From Gautieria morchelliformis (lineage: Eukaryota; Basidiomycota; Agaricomycetes; Gomphales; Gomphaceae), in assembly GCA_015179125.1 (NCBI GenBank), contig WHVA01000159.1, forward strand, positions 156,275 to 220,274: DNA of 64,000 nucleotides, given 5' to 3'. Under the pieces are notes generated by a model. That model had not been told where the DNA came from and did not search any database. It was given only the letters and a program-made list of their open reading frames with translations. Below, one piece after another: positions 42,401-53,222 of this stretch (positions are counted from its first letter, which is position 1; every line of letters starts with the position of its first letter). A program made the translations under genes and the position numbers.

Positions 42401-44583
42401 CTACTCTACTGGCTAGAAGTTTTGAGTTTGCTCACGAAGATACCCGTCGCACCGGCAGCTCTCTCATCAATAATGGACTGGAGTCAGGTGAGTACCCAAG
42501 GTGTTATGATCTCCAACGTGAGTCTAATGAAGTTCAGGATAATGACACTACAGCATTCGTAACGGATACCCGCAATTTTGTAGCTGTGTTTGGGAGCGTA
42601 ATCTCTCAGAGTGCTCCCCATCTCTATTTGTCGGCACTCCCATTTGCACCGGAAAGGTCTAAACTATGCGAGACTTACCTCCCACGATTCCCACGACTAC
42701 TCCGCATCGAGACCGGGAAAGCGACGACGTGGCCAGCTATTCAAAATGTTCTCGTAGGTCACGCTGAGTTCGTCTGCTCTGTGGCATTCTCGGAGGATGG
42801 CAAGCGCATTGTCTCCGGGTCTGATGACATGACGATCCGTGTATGGAATGCAGACACCGGTGAGGTCATTTCAGCACCATTCGAAGGCCACACCGGAGTC
42901 GTCAATTCGGTGGCATTCTCGCAGGATGGCAAGCGCATCGTCTCCGGGTCTTATGACAAGACGATCCGTGTGTGGAATGCAGACACCGGGGAGGTCATTT
43001 CAGCACCATTCGAAGGCCATACCGGCTTGGTCATGTCGGTGGCGTTCTCGCACGACGGCAAGCGCATCGTCTCCGGGTCTTATGACCAGACGATCCGTGT
43101 GTGGAATGCAGACACCGGGGAGGTCATTTCAGCACCATTCGAAGGCCACACCGGAATCGTCATGTCGGTGGCGTTCTCGCACGACGGCAAGCGCATCGTC
43201 TCCGGGTCTTATGACAAGACGATCCGTGTGTGGAATGCATACACTGGGGAGGTCATTTCAGCACCATTCGAAGGCCACACCCACACCGTCAATTCGGTGG
43301 CATTCTCGGAGGATGGCAAGCGCATCGTCTCTGGCTCTCGTGACAAGACGATCCGTGTGTGGAATGCAGACACCGGGGAGGTCATTTCAGCACCATTCGA
43401 AGGCCACACCCAAGGGGTCAATTCGGTGGCGTTTTCGCACGACGGCAAGCGCATCGTCTCCGGGTCTCATGACACGACGATCCGTGTGTGGAATGCAGAC
43501 ATCGGGGAGGTCATTCCAGCACCATTCGAAGGCCATACCGGCTTCGTCATGTCGGTGGCGTTCTCGCACGACAGCAAGCGCATCGTCTCCGGGTCTTATG
43601 ACCAGACGATCCGTGTGTGGAATGCAGACACCGGGGAGGTCATTTCAGCACCATTCGAAGACCACACCGGAATCGTCATGTCGGTGGCGTTCTCGCACGA
43701 CGGCAAGCGCATCGTCTCCGGGTCTTATGACAAGACGATCCGTGTGTGGAATGCAGACACCGGGGAGGTCATTTCAGCACCATTCGAAGGCCATACCGGC
43801 TTGGTCATGTCCGTGGCGTTCTCGCACGACGGCAAGCGCATCGTCTCCGGGTCTTATGACCAGACGATCCGTGTGTGGAATGCAGACACCGGGGAGGTCA
43901 TTTCAGCACCATTCGAAGGCCATACCGGCTTGGTCATGTCGGTGGCGTTCTCGCACGACGGCAAGCGCATCGTCTCCGGGTCTTATGACCAGACGATCCG
44001 TGTGTGGAATGCAGACACCGGAGAGGTCATTTCAGCACCATTCGAAGGCCACACCGGAATCGTCATGTCGGTGGCGTTCTCGCGCGACGGCAAGCGCATC
44101 GTCTCCGGGTCTTATGACGAGACGATCCGTGTGTGGAATGCAGACACCGGGGAGGTCATTTCAGCACCATTCGAAGGCCACACCGGAATCGTCAATTCGG
44201 TGGCATTCTCGGAGGATGGCAAGCGCATCGTCTCCGGGTCTGATGACATGACGATCCGTGTGTGGAATGCATACACCGGGGAGGTCATTTCAGCACCATT
44301 CGAAGGCCACACCAAAGGGGTCATGTCGGTGGCGTTTTCGCACGACGGCAAGCGCATCGTCTCCGGGTCTCATGACACGACGATTCGTGTGTGGAATGTA
44401 GACACCGGGGAGGTCATTTCAGCACCATTCGAGGGCCACACTGACTCGGTCACGTCGGTGGCGTTCTTGCGCGACGGCAAGCGCATCGTCTCCGGGTCTT
44501 ATGACCAGACGATCCGTGTGTGGAATGCGGAAGCCCACATCGTGGGTTCGGGACAACTCGCGGGTCAAGACGATAGTCAGTAG
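39457..44583 (+). CDS. C2-NACHT-WD40 NOD-like receptor 2
   Basis: By-eye exons: 39579-39781, 39832-39959, 40011-40321, 40384-40434, 40499-40694, 40748-40903, 40956-42487, 42538-44583; sum 4623 nt, 1540 residues with all phases closed. Order: C2 (SYYVKLFIDKDVQKTAV), helical STAND N-domain (FTITSFSTSDEALEGQLNEA, AIIAQKDRDDSINELARAIG), NACHT with Walker A DVAGAGKSAIAHEVAQRF and Walker B VIVIDALDES, a winged-helix-like region ending LLHTSFRDFLTD, then 14 WD40 repeats. The C2 domain suggests lipid or membrane contact on activation. The start is uncertain: ATG 39457 (exon 39457-39494) works only with the acceptor at 39583. Same architecture as NLR1, inverted. Confidence 0.88.
42757..44540 (+). repeat. 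WD40 array of NLR2: 14 repeats of 129 bp
   Basis: Fourteen 43-residue units are nearly identical, with variable residues after GH (TGLV, TGIV, THTV, TQGV, TKGV, TDSV), before DGK (H/E/Q/R) and around S-x-D-x-T (YDQ, YDK, RDK, HDT, DDM). Repeats 3, 9 and 10 are almost the same, as are 4, 8 and 11, pointing to block duplication within the array. Confidence 0.93.
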
Positions 44584-44942
44584 CTGTCACCTTGATTTGT
44601 CTGAGCATGGCAGATATGCTGATATTCTTTGAACAGCCAAGTGGACTGGGTTTCGAAATGACTCACGGCTAGAAAATGGCTGGTTACTAAACTCGCCCTC
44701 AGAGCTTTTGTTCTGGGTACCACCCTGGTCCCGGTCAGGTTTGTGGCGGCCTGTGAATACCGCTGTCATTGGGAAGGGACTCACCAAGCTTGATCCCACC
44801 TGGTTTGAACATGGGACTTCCTGGACGCAATGCAGAGAGGCTGTATGATCTTCCCAGGGCAACACTCATTGTGACATGGATCATGCTATCATAGTGGTTT
44901 GACTTCTTATATTGTACATGCAATTACCCCCAATAGTCTGGC

Positions 44943-45730
44943 TTAATAATGTCGGAGACTAGTAGCACCTCAGGGTATCTCCGTAATCACCGCGTTTTAG
45001 GGGTTGGTAATCGTGGTCGGAATACGTAGGCTAGTCTGATATAGAAGCGCCAACTCCTAGACATTAGTGGGTACTCATGATCTACGATGATGTCGGCGCC
45101 ACGGACGTCTAAATACCTGGGGCTGGGTTCAATCTTCTGCAACCCCATGTCCTCAATCTTCAACATAGGATCACGAGTACCCCGGGTAACCCCACGTCGT
45201 TGGTTGTCGGATTCTGTCATAGTACGGCTAAATCAGTCCGACGCTTGATCCCGATCAGACTTCGGCCATGTGTGGCCACGCGGCAACACATGCAAGGGCA
45301 TATGATTGCTCGTTCCCGGGCTGAACTTGGAAAAATTTGGAGAACAGCGACTTAACAATATATTAGTCACTACTAGTACTAGTAGAATTCTCTGAAGTCC
45401 TTTCGGATCCCGACCTTATGTAATTAGAGTACACTCGTTCTTCCTCTCTCACCACCACCATGACCGTGATGCGTTCGCCCCGTGTGGCCCAGTAGCACTG
45501 GGCGGGCACATCACGGTCATGGACATGTCTGCTTTTTGCTTTTCATGCCCCACAGCGCGCGCACACCACACCTCACGAACCACGGTGCGCGGGGAACGGC
45601 GACGGCACAGGGAAGGGCGTGGGCGCGTGAATGTGCGGGGCCATGTGCATGTGCGCCGCCAGGTCCAACGTGTCATTCAGAGAGGGTCTTGCGCCAGATG
45701 TATGTCGGCGACTACCACCGCCATTCTTAC
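44943..45730. other. intergenic
   Basis: No gene was recognised. The stretch 44989-45025 (caccgcgttttaggggttggtaatcgtgg) is an inverted near-match to 47402-47440 at the end of the DUF6532-like gene. A CT/CA-rich segment near 45440-45520 has no clear role. Confidence 0.4.
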
Positions 45731-45732
45731 TG

Positions 45733-46385
45733 ATTCCGACGTCCCCCAGGGCTCCACGACCTTCTGTCCTCGCCTCCTCTTGATCGATTACAAGAGTAAA
45801 TCCAACAGTGCATATAAGTATGTCTTAACCATCTCAAATGCCATATAGGCAAATTTGGCTCTTTATCCCATATCAATGCTCTCAATGTTGGTGAAGAAGA
45901 TGCCCCGGTCGATTCGACGTGGTCAGCTCCATTTTTGACATTCGCTCTTCATTTCCAACTTAGAAAACCTCAGGACAGGGCCTGTTTCGGAGCATCTCCA
46001 GGACCCCATCCCGCAGAGCTCATATCACACCCGCCTTGACGCTGGGGAGGATGAAGAGGATGAAGATGACTTAGATGTGGAAATGGACGAAGGCGAGCAC
46101 GATTCTGTCCCCGATCTCACTTCCTCCATTCGCTTTTGGTCCGACTATTCATGCGTGTTTTACCATCCTTGCGGTCTCCACCGCATCCCGGACCCTGCAG
46201 AGTGGGAGCGCGAAGCCGGATGGCCACAGGGTGTCAAGAGGTTCCACGCGTCCGACACGGTGAGTTCACTTGACTACCCATATGGAAAAATTCCATGAGA
46301 CTGACAAGGGATGCGTATACCCAGAATCAGGCTGTGCTGGAAGACTCCTTCAGACTATTTGCAGAAGAGTGCCACTTGTTACAGG
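45733..46385 (+). pseudogene. DML1: DML1/misato homologue, internal fragment
   Basis: Exon-like pieces read DVPQGSTTFCPRLLLIDYK, then after an intron (about 45793-45849) KFGSLSHINALNVGEEDAPV. Next comes RFWSDYSCVFYHPCGLHRIP with PDPAEWEREAGWPQGVKRFH, and finally AVLEDSFRLFAEECHLLQ at about 46318-46385. These are the ordered signatures of the DML1/misato family (CPRLL, FWSDY...YHP, F-R-x-F-x-E-E-C-x-x-x-Q), tubulin-like proteins for mitochondrial DNA inheritance. The N-terminal tubulin-like start and everything after LLQ are missing, and the splice at about 45925 does not keep frame. It is therefore a gene fragment, not a working copy. Confidence 0.8.
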
Positions 46386-46394
46386 TACGTCTTC

Positions 46395-47430
46395 TGCCGC
46401 AGGCCGCTTGTGCTTATACCGCCTCTCGCAGCATTTCTTCTCCTCCCTGCCCCTCCCACTCTCCCCCATCGACGTCCCCGTCCACTGCACATATCCACCG
46501 CCTTTCCACGCGCTCCCACTCGCCCTCCTCAGCGCTTCCACCGCAGGGTCGCGCGGTGCGAAGCAGCACACGCCGTGCACGAGGTGGTACTTGGGCCCGT
46601 GTAAGTGCCATGTCATCATGTTTCTCGGACTCGGTCTGTTGACTATATGTGCGTCGTTACACAGCCCAAGACCACGTGTACACATGACTCACGTTGATCT
46701 TAGCGACTGCTAAATCTGCATTTTTGTCCAGGATCAGGCGGTTATGCTCATGTTGTACCTCTCTGGTTCAGTTGTCGAACCCTTAACTTCCTGCCATAAT
46801 GCTTCTCGAGTCTCAAGAGCCATCACATGCCACTTCTTACGCAACTTCGAATTTGTCAGAGTTGGCGGTGGGTTCGGATATGGGTCGCTTGGGTCGTGGT
46901 GAACAACCCGCATGTTTTCAGGGTGCGGGGAAGGCAGTGGAACGGCTCTTAAGGTAGAAAAGAAAATTCTATGGGGCGGTGTGGACACGATGTAGCTATG
47001 ACACATCGCATTGAGGTGCTACCTATTAGAGTAATGGAACTACTTTTATCTCCATCCATCTGCCTGGTTTCGAGGGGCTCAAGTATAATCAGATTAGGAC
47101 TACTTGCGAGGCTTAAACATGGATGTAGGTAATAGCATTGCAAATACACGATATGCGTGGGCACAATTTGACAAGTTCATAAAAACCTGTGCTCAGAGGA
47201 GGCGGGTCGGTCAGGCTGTGATGAGCTCACGTGTTATGATGCTGAATACCTATATTGTTTGGACCTATGAACGAGGACTAACATCTATGAAGGTATCTAA
47301 ACTGAATGCAAGGCATGCCATATTCATGATCTGAGTACCCCAACTGATCACAGCCTGAGCACCCACTATAACCCCGCTAGATCTCACCTACTCGTGAGAA
47401 TTCCCACCACGATTACGAACCCCTAAAACG
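46395..47430. other. intergenic, one possible orphan exon
   Basis: No known family was found. A minus-strand frame at 46734-47006 has protein-like composition (SKLRKKWHVMALETREALWQ) and might be an exon of an unknown gene, but no splice partners were identified. Confidence 0.35.
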
Positions 47431-47433
47431 CGG

Positions 47434-49128
47434 TGAACGTCTTTGAGGATCTGGTGTTGATATATTCCAGTAGATGCCTCAACATCCTATGCCATGGATC
47501 AGTGACCGCTCGCATGATTAGTATAACGCACCTCATAACTGTAACCGTCATCCTCCAGGAGTTGAGCAGCTAATGTCTTGTTATACTCAGTTTGTCTAGG
47601 CTGCTGGCCATGCTTGAAGTTGTAATGTGATACAACTTTGGTGACAGCCTTGTCCTTGACCTGCCCTCGAATCGTTGATCCTCTGGCTGTTACCTAGAGA
47701 ACGCATGGATGATCATTGGAAATATGAGGTCCGGCAATAATTGGAAGTTCTTACCAGCGTAGTTGACGCGGGGTTAGTGGGTGCACTTCCCCTTTGCAGT
47801 CACACACATTTTGCCAACATTCTTCGGCCCATTCCTCGCACTCATCCATGTCTGGAAATGCATTCTTGGTGCAAATGCGAACCTGAAACTCTGTCATAGC
47901 CATAGTCAATATACTGTTTGCCAGTCCCTCATAGTCTGCGGCTTTCGGCTTTTCCTTGTAAGTTTTCCTGATCTTCTGGGGGCGTTCGGGATCGGCGTTC
48001 TTGCTATTGGAGTCAGAGTCACTATGGGTAGCATGCCTGTCGTCAGACGCTGCCCCGTGCACCCGTTTTTGACTACTCATTGTCGACTGGACGCAATATC
48101 AGTGTGATTCCAAGAAACAAATGGCGGTCGCACCGCTGGGTCCATCGGGTCCACCCAGCCCTGTTTTCTTGTGGTTCCGGTCAACGGCGCCGCTGTCAGG
48201 ACGTGGAGGCGGTGAGGAGGCGTATGGACGGTCATGTGGTTGGACTGTGTCGCGAGTCACAGACCGGAGGGGAGCGGGTGAGCTGGCTGTCTGGCGCTGA
48301 ACCGCGTTGGACATAGCCGGTTTCGCAGCAGCTGTCACTACCGCTGTTGTGGCCTTGAAGGTGAACTTAAGAAGAGTCGAAGCCAGACAAGAGTTGCAAA
48401 GGAAGAGTTTGTTGAGGCAAGAGAAGAGTTGCAAAGTGTGAGAAGAGTTGATGTGAGAGAGGAGTGGGGGCAAGAGAAGAGTTGCAAGGCGAGAGAAGAG
48501 TCAAAGGAAGAGAAGACAGTTAGTCCAAAAAAAAAAAGATTTCATGTGGATGACGCACCTCGTTCTCCTGAATCCTTCCTGTACCAAACCGAACACAAAC
48601 ATTAGGATATATTTGGGGCTGAAGGCCATGGGAACGCTTACCGGGATGAGGCTCAGGTTCGTCCTCGGAGTCATTGGCATTTGGGTCATCGAGGAAGTCT
48701 TCGATATCCTCGTCCCCAAGGCCTTCGGCCCTAAGAGCAGCGATCTCCGCTTCTCTTGCTTCTTGCGCTCGAGCTGCCTCCTCCCGTGTGAGGCGGCGGT
48801 CACGTTGGCGGGCCAGTCGTTGTTTGTCGGCCTCGACCTGGAGCTCTGGAAGGGGTCAGGGTAGACTAACCCAACGGCTCAGGGGAGATGTACATACAAT
48901 ACTCGAGACCTTTTGCCGTGAGATGACCGCGTGAACCTTCATTGTTGGGAGTGGCAGCTTTGGCTTGCGGCCCAACTGGCAAGGAACAAGTGAGGGGTCA
49001 CCAAATGCCTGAGTTACATAAGCAATCACGCCAGCGATAACAGGGCTGGACAGATAAGGGATGAATGATGTCGGAAGGGGCCGGAACAGGAAGGGAAATA
49101 AATGGAACACAAGACAGAAGGATGCCAA
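47434..49128 (-). CDS. probable DUF6532-type fungal protein, several exons
   Basis: Minus-strand pieces in order: 49013-48895 (MKVHAVISRQKVSSI); a charged coiled-coil exon about 48848-48650 (QRLARQRDRRLTREEAARAQ, GDEDIEDFLDDPNANDSEDE); 48323-48110 Pro/Ser-rich; 48080-47757 (YEGLANSILTMAMTEFQVRI, NAFPDMDECEEWAEECWQNV); about 47693-47530 (RGSTIRGQVKDKAVTKVVSH, EYNKTLAAQLLEDDGYSYE); and a last exon ending YINTRSSKTFTAF-stop near 47434. A disordered N-terminus followed by this helical core resembles DUF6532 proteins common in agaricomycetes, function unknown. The family name is from memory. Splice phase between 47757 and 47693 is unresolved, so it may be a pseudogene. Confidence 0.6.
48368..48520. 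repeat. degenerate gagaagagttgcaa minisatellite
   Basis: About six imperfect copies of a 14-20 bp purine-rich unit (aagagaagagttgcaaag) occur in tandem, followed by an A11 run near 48528. They lie in an intron or upstream part of the DUF6532-like gene. Confidence 0.7.
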
Positions 49129-49142
49129 AGGCTAGGAGAAGC

Positions 49143-49282
49143 TCAGGGGCCACCAATAACACACTGCGATAATGCAGTGTGCGATAATGCACAGTGCGAT
49201 AAAGGATGCGATAATGCACAGTGCGATAATGCATGCAATAAAGCATGCGATAATGCGCAGTGTGTGATTGGTGTTCCCCTGA
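49143..49282. mobile_element. 140-bp inverted-repeat (MITE-like) element
   Basis: The left end TCAGGGGCCACCAATAACAC at 49143 pairs with the right end (inverse TCAGGGGAACACCAATCACA) ending at 49282, followed on both sides by more matching bases (actgcg). The interior is a minisatellite of gcgataatgcacagt-type units. CAGGGG-type TIRs recall hAT/foldback MITEs. No clear TSD was seen. It sits exactly where the pol frame of Gypsy E breaks off. Confidence 0.75.
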
Positions 49283-50813
49283 CAGCTGCACCCAGTGTCG
49301 TGACTTGACCGATTGAGCGTCCTGGGAATTTTTGGTCATTGTTGGGCACATGTATGCGCAGAAGGTTGGCATGGAATATGGGGTGTATGTCCCGCATGAG
49401 GAGTTCGCTTGGGAGAGCCAGCTTATAGGAAGTCCACGGGACAACCTCCTGTAATATCTTGTAGGGGCCCACGAACTTTGGAGCTAGCTTCCTAGCACGG
49501 CCTCTTGGCAATTTCAAGTTTTCTGTGGATAAGTACACCAGGTCGTCCACGCAGAATGGGGCCGGTTGACGATGTCGGTTGGCAGAGCAAGTTTGTTTCA
49601 CTCATTGTATGAGGATTGAGTCGTGTGCTGCTGTGAGGGCATCCTTCATTCTCCTGGCGAATGCTTGTACTCCTGGTACGTAAGAGTCGTTGTGTGTCCA
49701 AATGAGTGGGTGTGGGACCATTCCATAATTCAAGAAGAAAGGGGAGAATCCTGTCATGTCAGAGTATACCATATTGAAGGCAAACTCGACGAACCGCAGT
49801 TTCTGAACCCAGTCTTTTTGATCGGAAGAAATGGTGATTCGTAGCATTTGTGTGATTGTGCGGTTAGCGCGTTCCATAGCGCCGTCGGTCTGTGGGTGGT
49901 AGGCAGTAGACATGTGTAGTTCCAACCCAAGGAGCTTATGCAGGTGTTCCCAGAATGTCGCTGTGAATAGGGAGTCCCTGTCACTGATGATACATTCAGG
50001 CATGCCGTGCAGCTTGTAGACGTTATTGAAGACCAGCTCAGCGATTTGTTTGGCGCCGAATGTTTGTTTTGAAGGAGCTAAATGTATCATAGAGGTCAAA
50101 TGGTCTATGATTACACATAGCATGTCAAACTCGCCATGTCTGTTTGAGGATGAGGGCAAGGGGCCAACGAAGTCAATCCCTATTTGCTGCCATCGTCGAG
50201 TTGGCACGGCTAGGGGCTTCAACTTGCCGTACTTTGCATGGTTGATCGGTTTCGCCGTGGCACAGATGTGGCAGCTGGAACAGAATGTCTTCACATTGTT
50301 GAACATTCCAGGCCACCAGAGATGTTCGCATAAGTAATGAAACATTTTTCTGCTGGCTAGGTGTGCGAGTAAGGAGTGAGCATGTGAAATAAGGATCTCA
50401 CGAATGTTGCGATCCTTATGCCGACCTTCTGGGATGCATAGCTTTGTACCCTCGGTCTCTCGTAGTATGATGAGTCCATCCTGGAGCATGAAGTTCTCGA
50501 AATCGTTAGGAGCAGTGATCATATTTCTGAAGAAACTATCTTCGTAGTATAGTGATTTCAGTACTTCTGGGAAGCTTAGGGAGGGGCCAAGCATAGAGAC
50601 TACTTCGGCGAATGGTGGTGGGTTATATTCTACGTCCAAAGTATCTGGCATCTGTTCTATGGGGTGGTCCGCTACACGACGTGTGTCACGTGTCGGGGTG
50701 TCCATGGGGTCACCCGTGTTGTGTAAAGCTGCGGGTTTCACCTTTTGTGGATGAGCGCGACACGTAGACTTCAGCAATTTGATCCTTATCATATGTCTGC
50801 TGCGGCTTTTCAC
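49283..50813 (-). pseudogene. pol: Gypsy E integrase
   Basis: The frame 49602-50813 contains the zinc-binding HHCC domain (HAHSLLAHLASRKMFHYLCE, CSSCHICATAK) and a DDE core: IGIDFVGPLP, CIISDRDSLFTATFWEHLHK, STAYHPQTDGAMERANRTIT. A TGA at 49602-49604 interrupts SILIQ-x-VKQT, where relatives carry arginine. The same frame continues beyond it (FCVDDLVYLSTENLKLPRGR, KFVGPYKILQEVVPWTSYKL) to about 49283, where the inverted-repeat element cuts it after GQVTTLG. Confidence 0.88.
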
Positions 50814-52240
50814 TCTTTTTTATCAGTGGAGTTACTGCCACACCGTCCTTGTCTTTCCTTGCAGGCGGTTTTACCACGCATCCACTCCTTGTCCTCATGG
50901 ACTTAGTCACTGTCTTGGTTGCGCCTAGGTGCATTATTAGGGATGCTGTTGCCTCAGTGCCCATTCGAAGGGGTTGGATGGCATGTGGTAGTTTCGCGGC
51001 CTGGGTTAGTACATCAGTTTCATCTATGTATTCAGATGAACTTCTGATTGTTCCATTAGGCTCTGCATTGTACATTCATGATAATGTGTCCGCGACCACA
51101 TTGGTCTCACCGGGGATATAGTGTATATCGAAGTCAAAGTCTCCTAGGATGTCGATCCAACAGTGTTGTCTGGAAGATAGGTTCTTCTGTGTAAGTATGT
51201 ATTCCAGAGGTTTGTGATCTGTGAATATTCTGAATCTAATTCCCTGTAGTAGGTGACGGAATTGTTTTAGGGATTCTATTATCGCTAGGAGCTCACGGTC
51301 GTGGACAGGGTAATTTTGTTGTGCGGGATTAAATGTGGCTGACCAGAACGCGATTGTTGCTGCTGTTTGTATATCCGCTCCCTGTGTGAGTACGCCTACT
51401 GCTCCTCCTAAAGATGCGTCACATATTAGGTTCACTGGCGGTGCGTCCATTGCGTAGTTGATGGCCATTCTATGCGAGTCTCGGTGAGTCTGTACTATTT
51501 CCTTTACCAAATCGAAGGCTCGCTGCTCTGTAGGGCCCCATCTCCATACTGCGGTTGATCCTGTCTGATTTGTTAGGACTCCCATCGACTTCCTGATGTC
51601 CTTACAGTTTGGGGCTATGTAGCTGACCCTGCCTATGAATGAGGCAAGTGCGTCCCGGCCTGTTGGGGTTTTCCAGTGCGTTATTCGGTCCATTTTTTCT
51701 GGGTCTATAACAATTCCTTGTGCATTGATAACATGGCCCAATATTTTCAATTCGTCTGTGAAGAACATGAGTTTGTCAGGTGTGGACAGGTACATCTTTT
51801 CTCGTCATAGAATGTTGATAACAGTTTTGCAGTGTTGTATGTGTTCCTTGATTGAGTTCGAGTATATGACAATATCGTCTAGGTATACGTCCATAAATAC
51901 TCCTATGTGTGGACCGAAGATATTGTTCATGACTGCTTGGTACGTTGCTGGGCCATTACAGTCTCCTTGTTGCATTACTAAGCTTTCCATTGTCCCATCA
52001 GGTGTATTGAATGTTGTCCGACCTACATGTTCGTCTATGACGTGTATTTGTTCATACGCGTCCCTTCCATCAACCAGTGTTCTGAATGGGTGTCGTAGTA
52101 CATTGGTGAGGATGGTTTCTATGTTGGAGAGAGGACTAGCCAGCTTACACGTGTTCTTGTTTTGCTCACGTTTGTCTAGCACGGTTCGGATGCGAGGCTC
52201 ACCATTAGGGCCAGGCTTCTTCATTACGATTAGCATGGGA
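50710..52240 (-). pseudogene. pol: Gypsy E reverse transcriptase and RNase H
   Basis: Frame 51805-52236 carries the RT fingers and palm (GEPRIRTVLDKREQNKNT, GRDAYEQIHV) and the catalytic YLDDIVIYSNS. Frame 51076-51795 continues with LGHVINAQGIVIDPEKM, the thumb and RNase H (LICDASLGGAVGV, FTDHKPLEYIL) to VADTLS. A TGA at 51076-51078 follows, where relatives read arginine in ADALSRMY; the frame resumes MYNAEPNGTIRSSSEY to 50710. A frameshift near 51800 separates palm and thumb. The RT entry block upstream of LIVMKKPG is partly deleted. Confidence 0.88.
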
Positions 52241-52280
52241 ACAGTGTTACGTCCTGGACGAAAACGCCATCTCCCTGTCT

Positions 52281-53222
52281 TTAGGTAATTGCTTCAGGAC
52301 AGCGTGAGGGCCTCCAATTGTAAGTTTTTGATTCATCTATGATCGGTATTGTGTGATTTATTGCTCTAAGGGGCAGCAGGGGAGTCTCTTCCATGGAGCG
52401 GCATATATCCGTGGCGTATTCGCGTAGTTGTCGGCAGATTTTTTGTAGTCCATCCTCCACTATGTCCGCAGCCATTGAAGTTACCGTGGCCACATCCAGG
52501 CCTCCTATTTTCTGAGCCGTGTTTGAGACAATTGACACTCGTGAAGGGTTGAAGCCTAGCATTACCCTATGTTGGAATAGGAAAGGTGTGCCTAGTATCA
52601 TATCATAGTTCTCCAGATTAACGACATCAAAGCGCCATCTTTCCAGTATGTCTTGATATGCAAATTCGACATTCGTTGAGCAGTTGATCATCGTGCGAGA
52701 ACCTGTGGCTGCCAGCTGGCAAGGTAGAGGTTTTGCTAATTGTTCTATTGGGAGCTTTAACTGATCGACTGCTATAGTGGAAATGAAATCTGCTAGGGAT
52801 CCGGTATCAAACAAGGCTCGTACATCCTTCCCGTTTATTTGTACCGTGATGACTATTGCCTTGGGTATTAGTCGCTTGAAATCCTTCGGTTTTCCAGCGT
52901 TATGCTCCATTTCCTGTGATTGTTGTGGCACCTTTACTACCTTGCCTCGTGATTTGGCGGCAGTGGTATTCAATGTTACTGGCCCAGTGGCAGCGATGTG
53001 GAATGTAATGTGTGGCGCACTATCTTCATCGTCCAACTTGTCTTCTATCGGGATGAGGCCAGGCATGTCCCTGTATATGTCCTCTTCCTCAGGCGGCAGG
53101 ATTTCCTGCAGTATGTTTTGTAGGCGTGTTTCCTCTTCATCTTTGCTGTCTTCTTCATCTGATGAAAAGGTGTAATCGACGCTGTGGCTGGTAATGGAGT
53201 GGGCATCATCGCATTCTTGCAC
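52281..53222 (-). pseudogene. pol: Gypsy E retropepsin region
   Basis: A 313-residue frame contains the aspartic protease active site (GKDVRALFDTGSLADFIS) and the downstream GTPFLFQHRVMLGFNPSRV block. The N-terminal part is acidic (SSDEEDSKDEEETRLQ). The protease would process Gag and Pol. It is separated from gag and RT by frame changes, so no continuous polyprotein can be made. Confidence 0.85.

Larger units (their letters stand above)
39440..44942. repeat. right arm of the inverted repeat (NLR2)
   Basis: This is the inverse of 20272-25790. It covers the NLR2 upstream region, all exons and introns, and the 3' flank to about 44942 (tacatgcaattacccccaat). Intron and exon lengths are almost the same as in the left arm. 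Confidence 0.88.

Noticed and set aside
42839..44251. 470-residue plus-strand frame overlapping the NLR2 WD40 region
   Set aside because: It stays open only because the 129-bp repeat unit is divisible by three, so a shifted frame repeats without stops. Its peptide is a low-complexity echo of the WD40 codons.
49143..49285. TGTCAGGGGAACACC near 49283 as the start of an LTR of element E
   Set aside because: Its similarity to the family A LTR start is short, and the matching inverse end 140 bp away explains it better as a TIR.
49143..49601. Reading gcgataatgc repeats as the C-terminus of Gypsy E pol
   Set aside because: Below 49283 the frame passes into an inverted-repeat element. The peptide becomes a His/Ser/Leu repeat with no counterpart in integrases.
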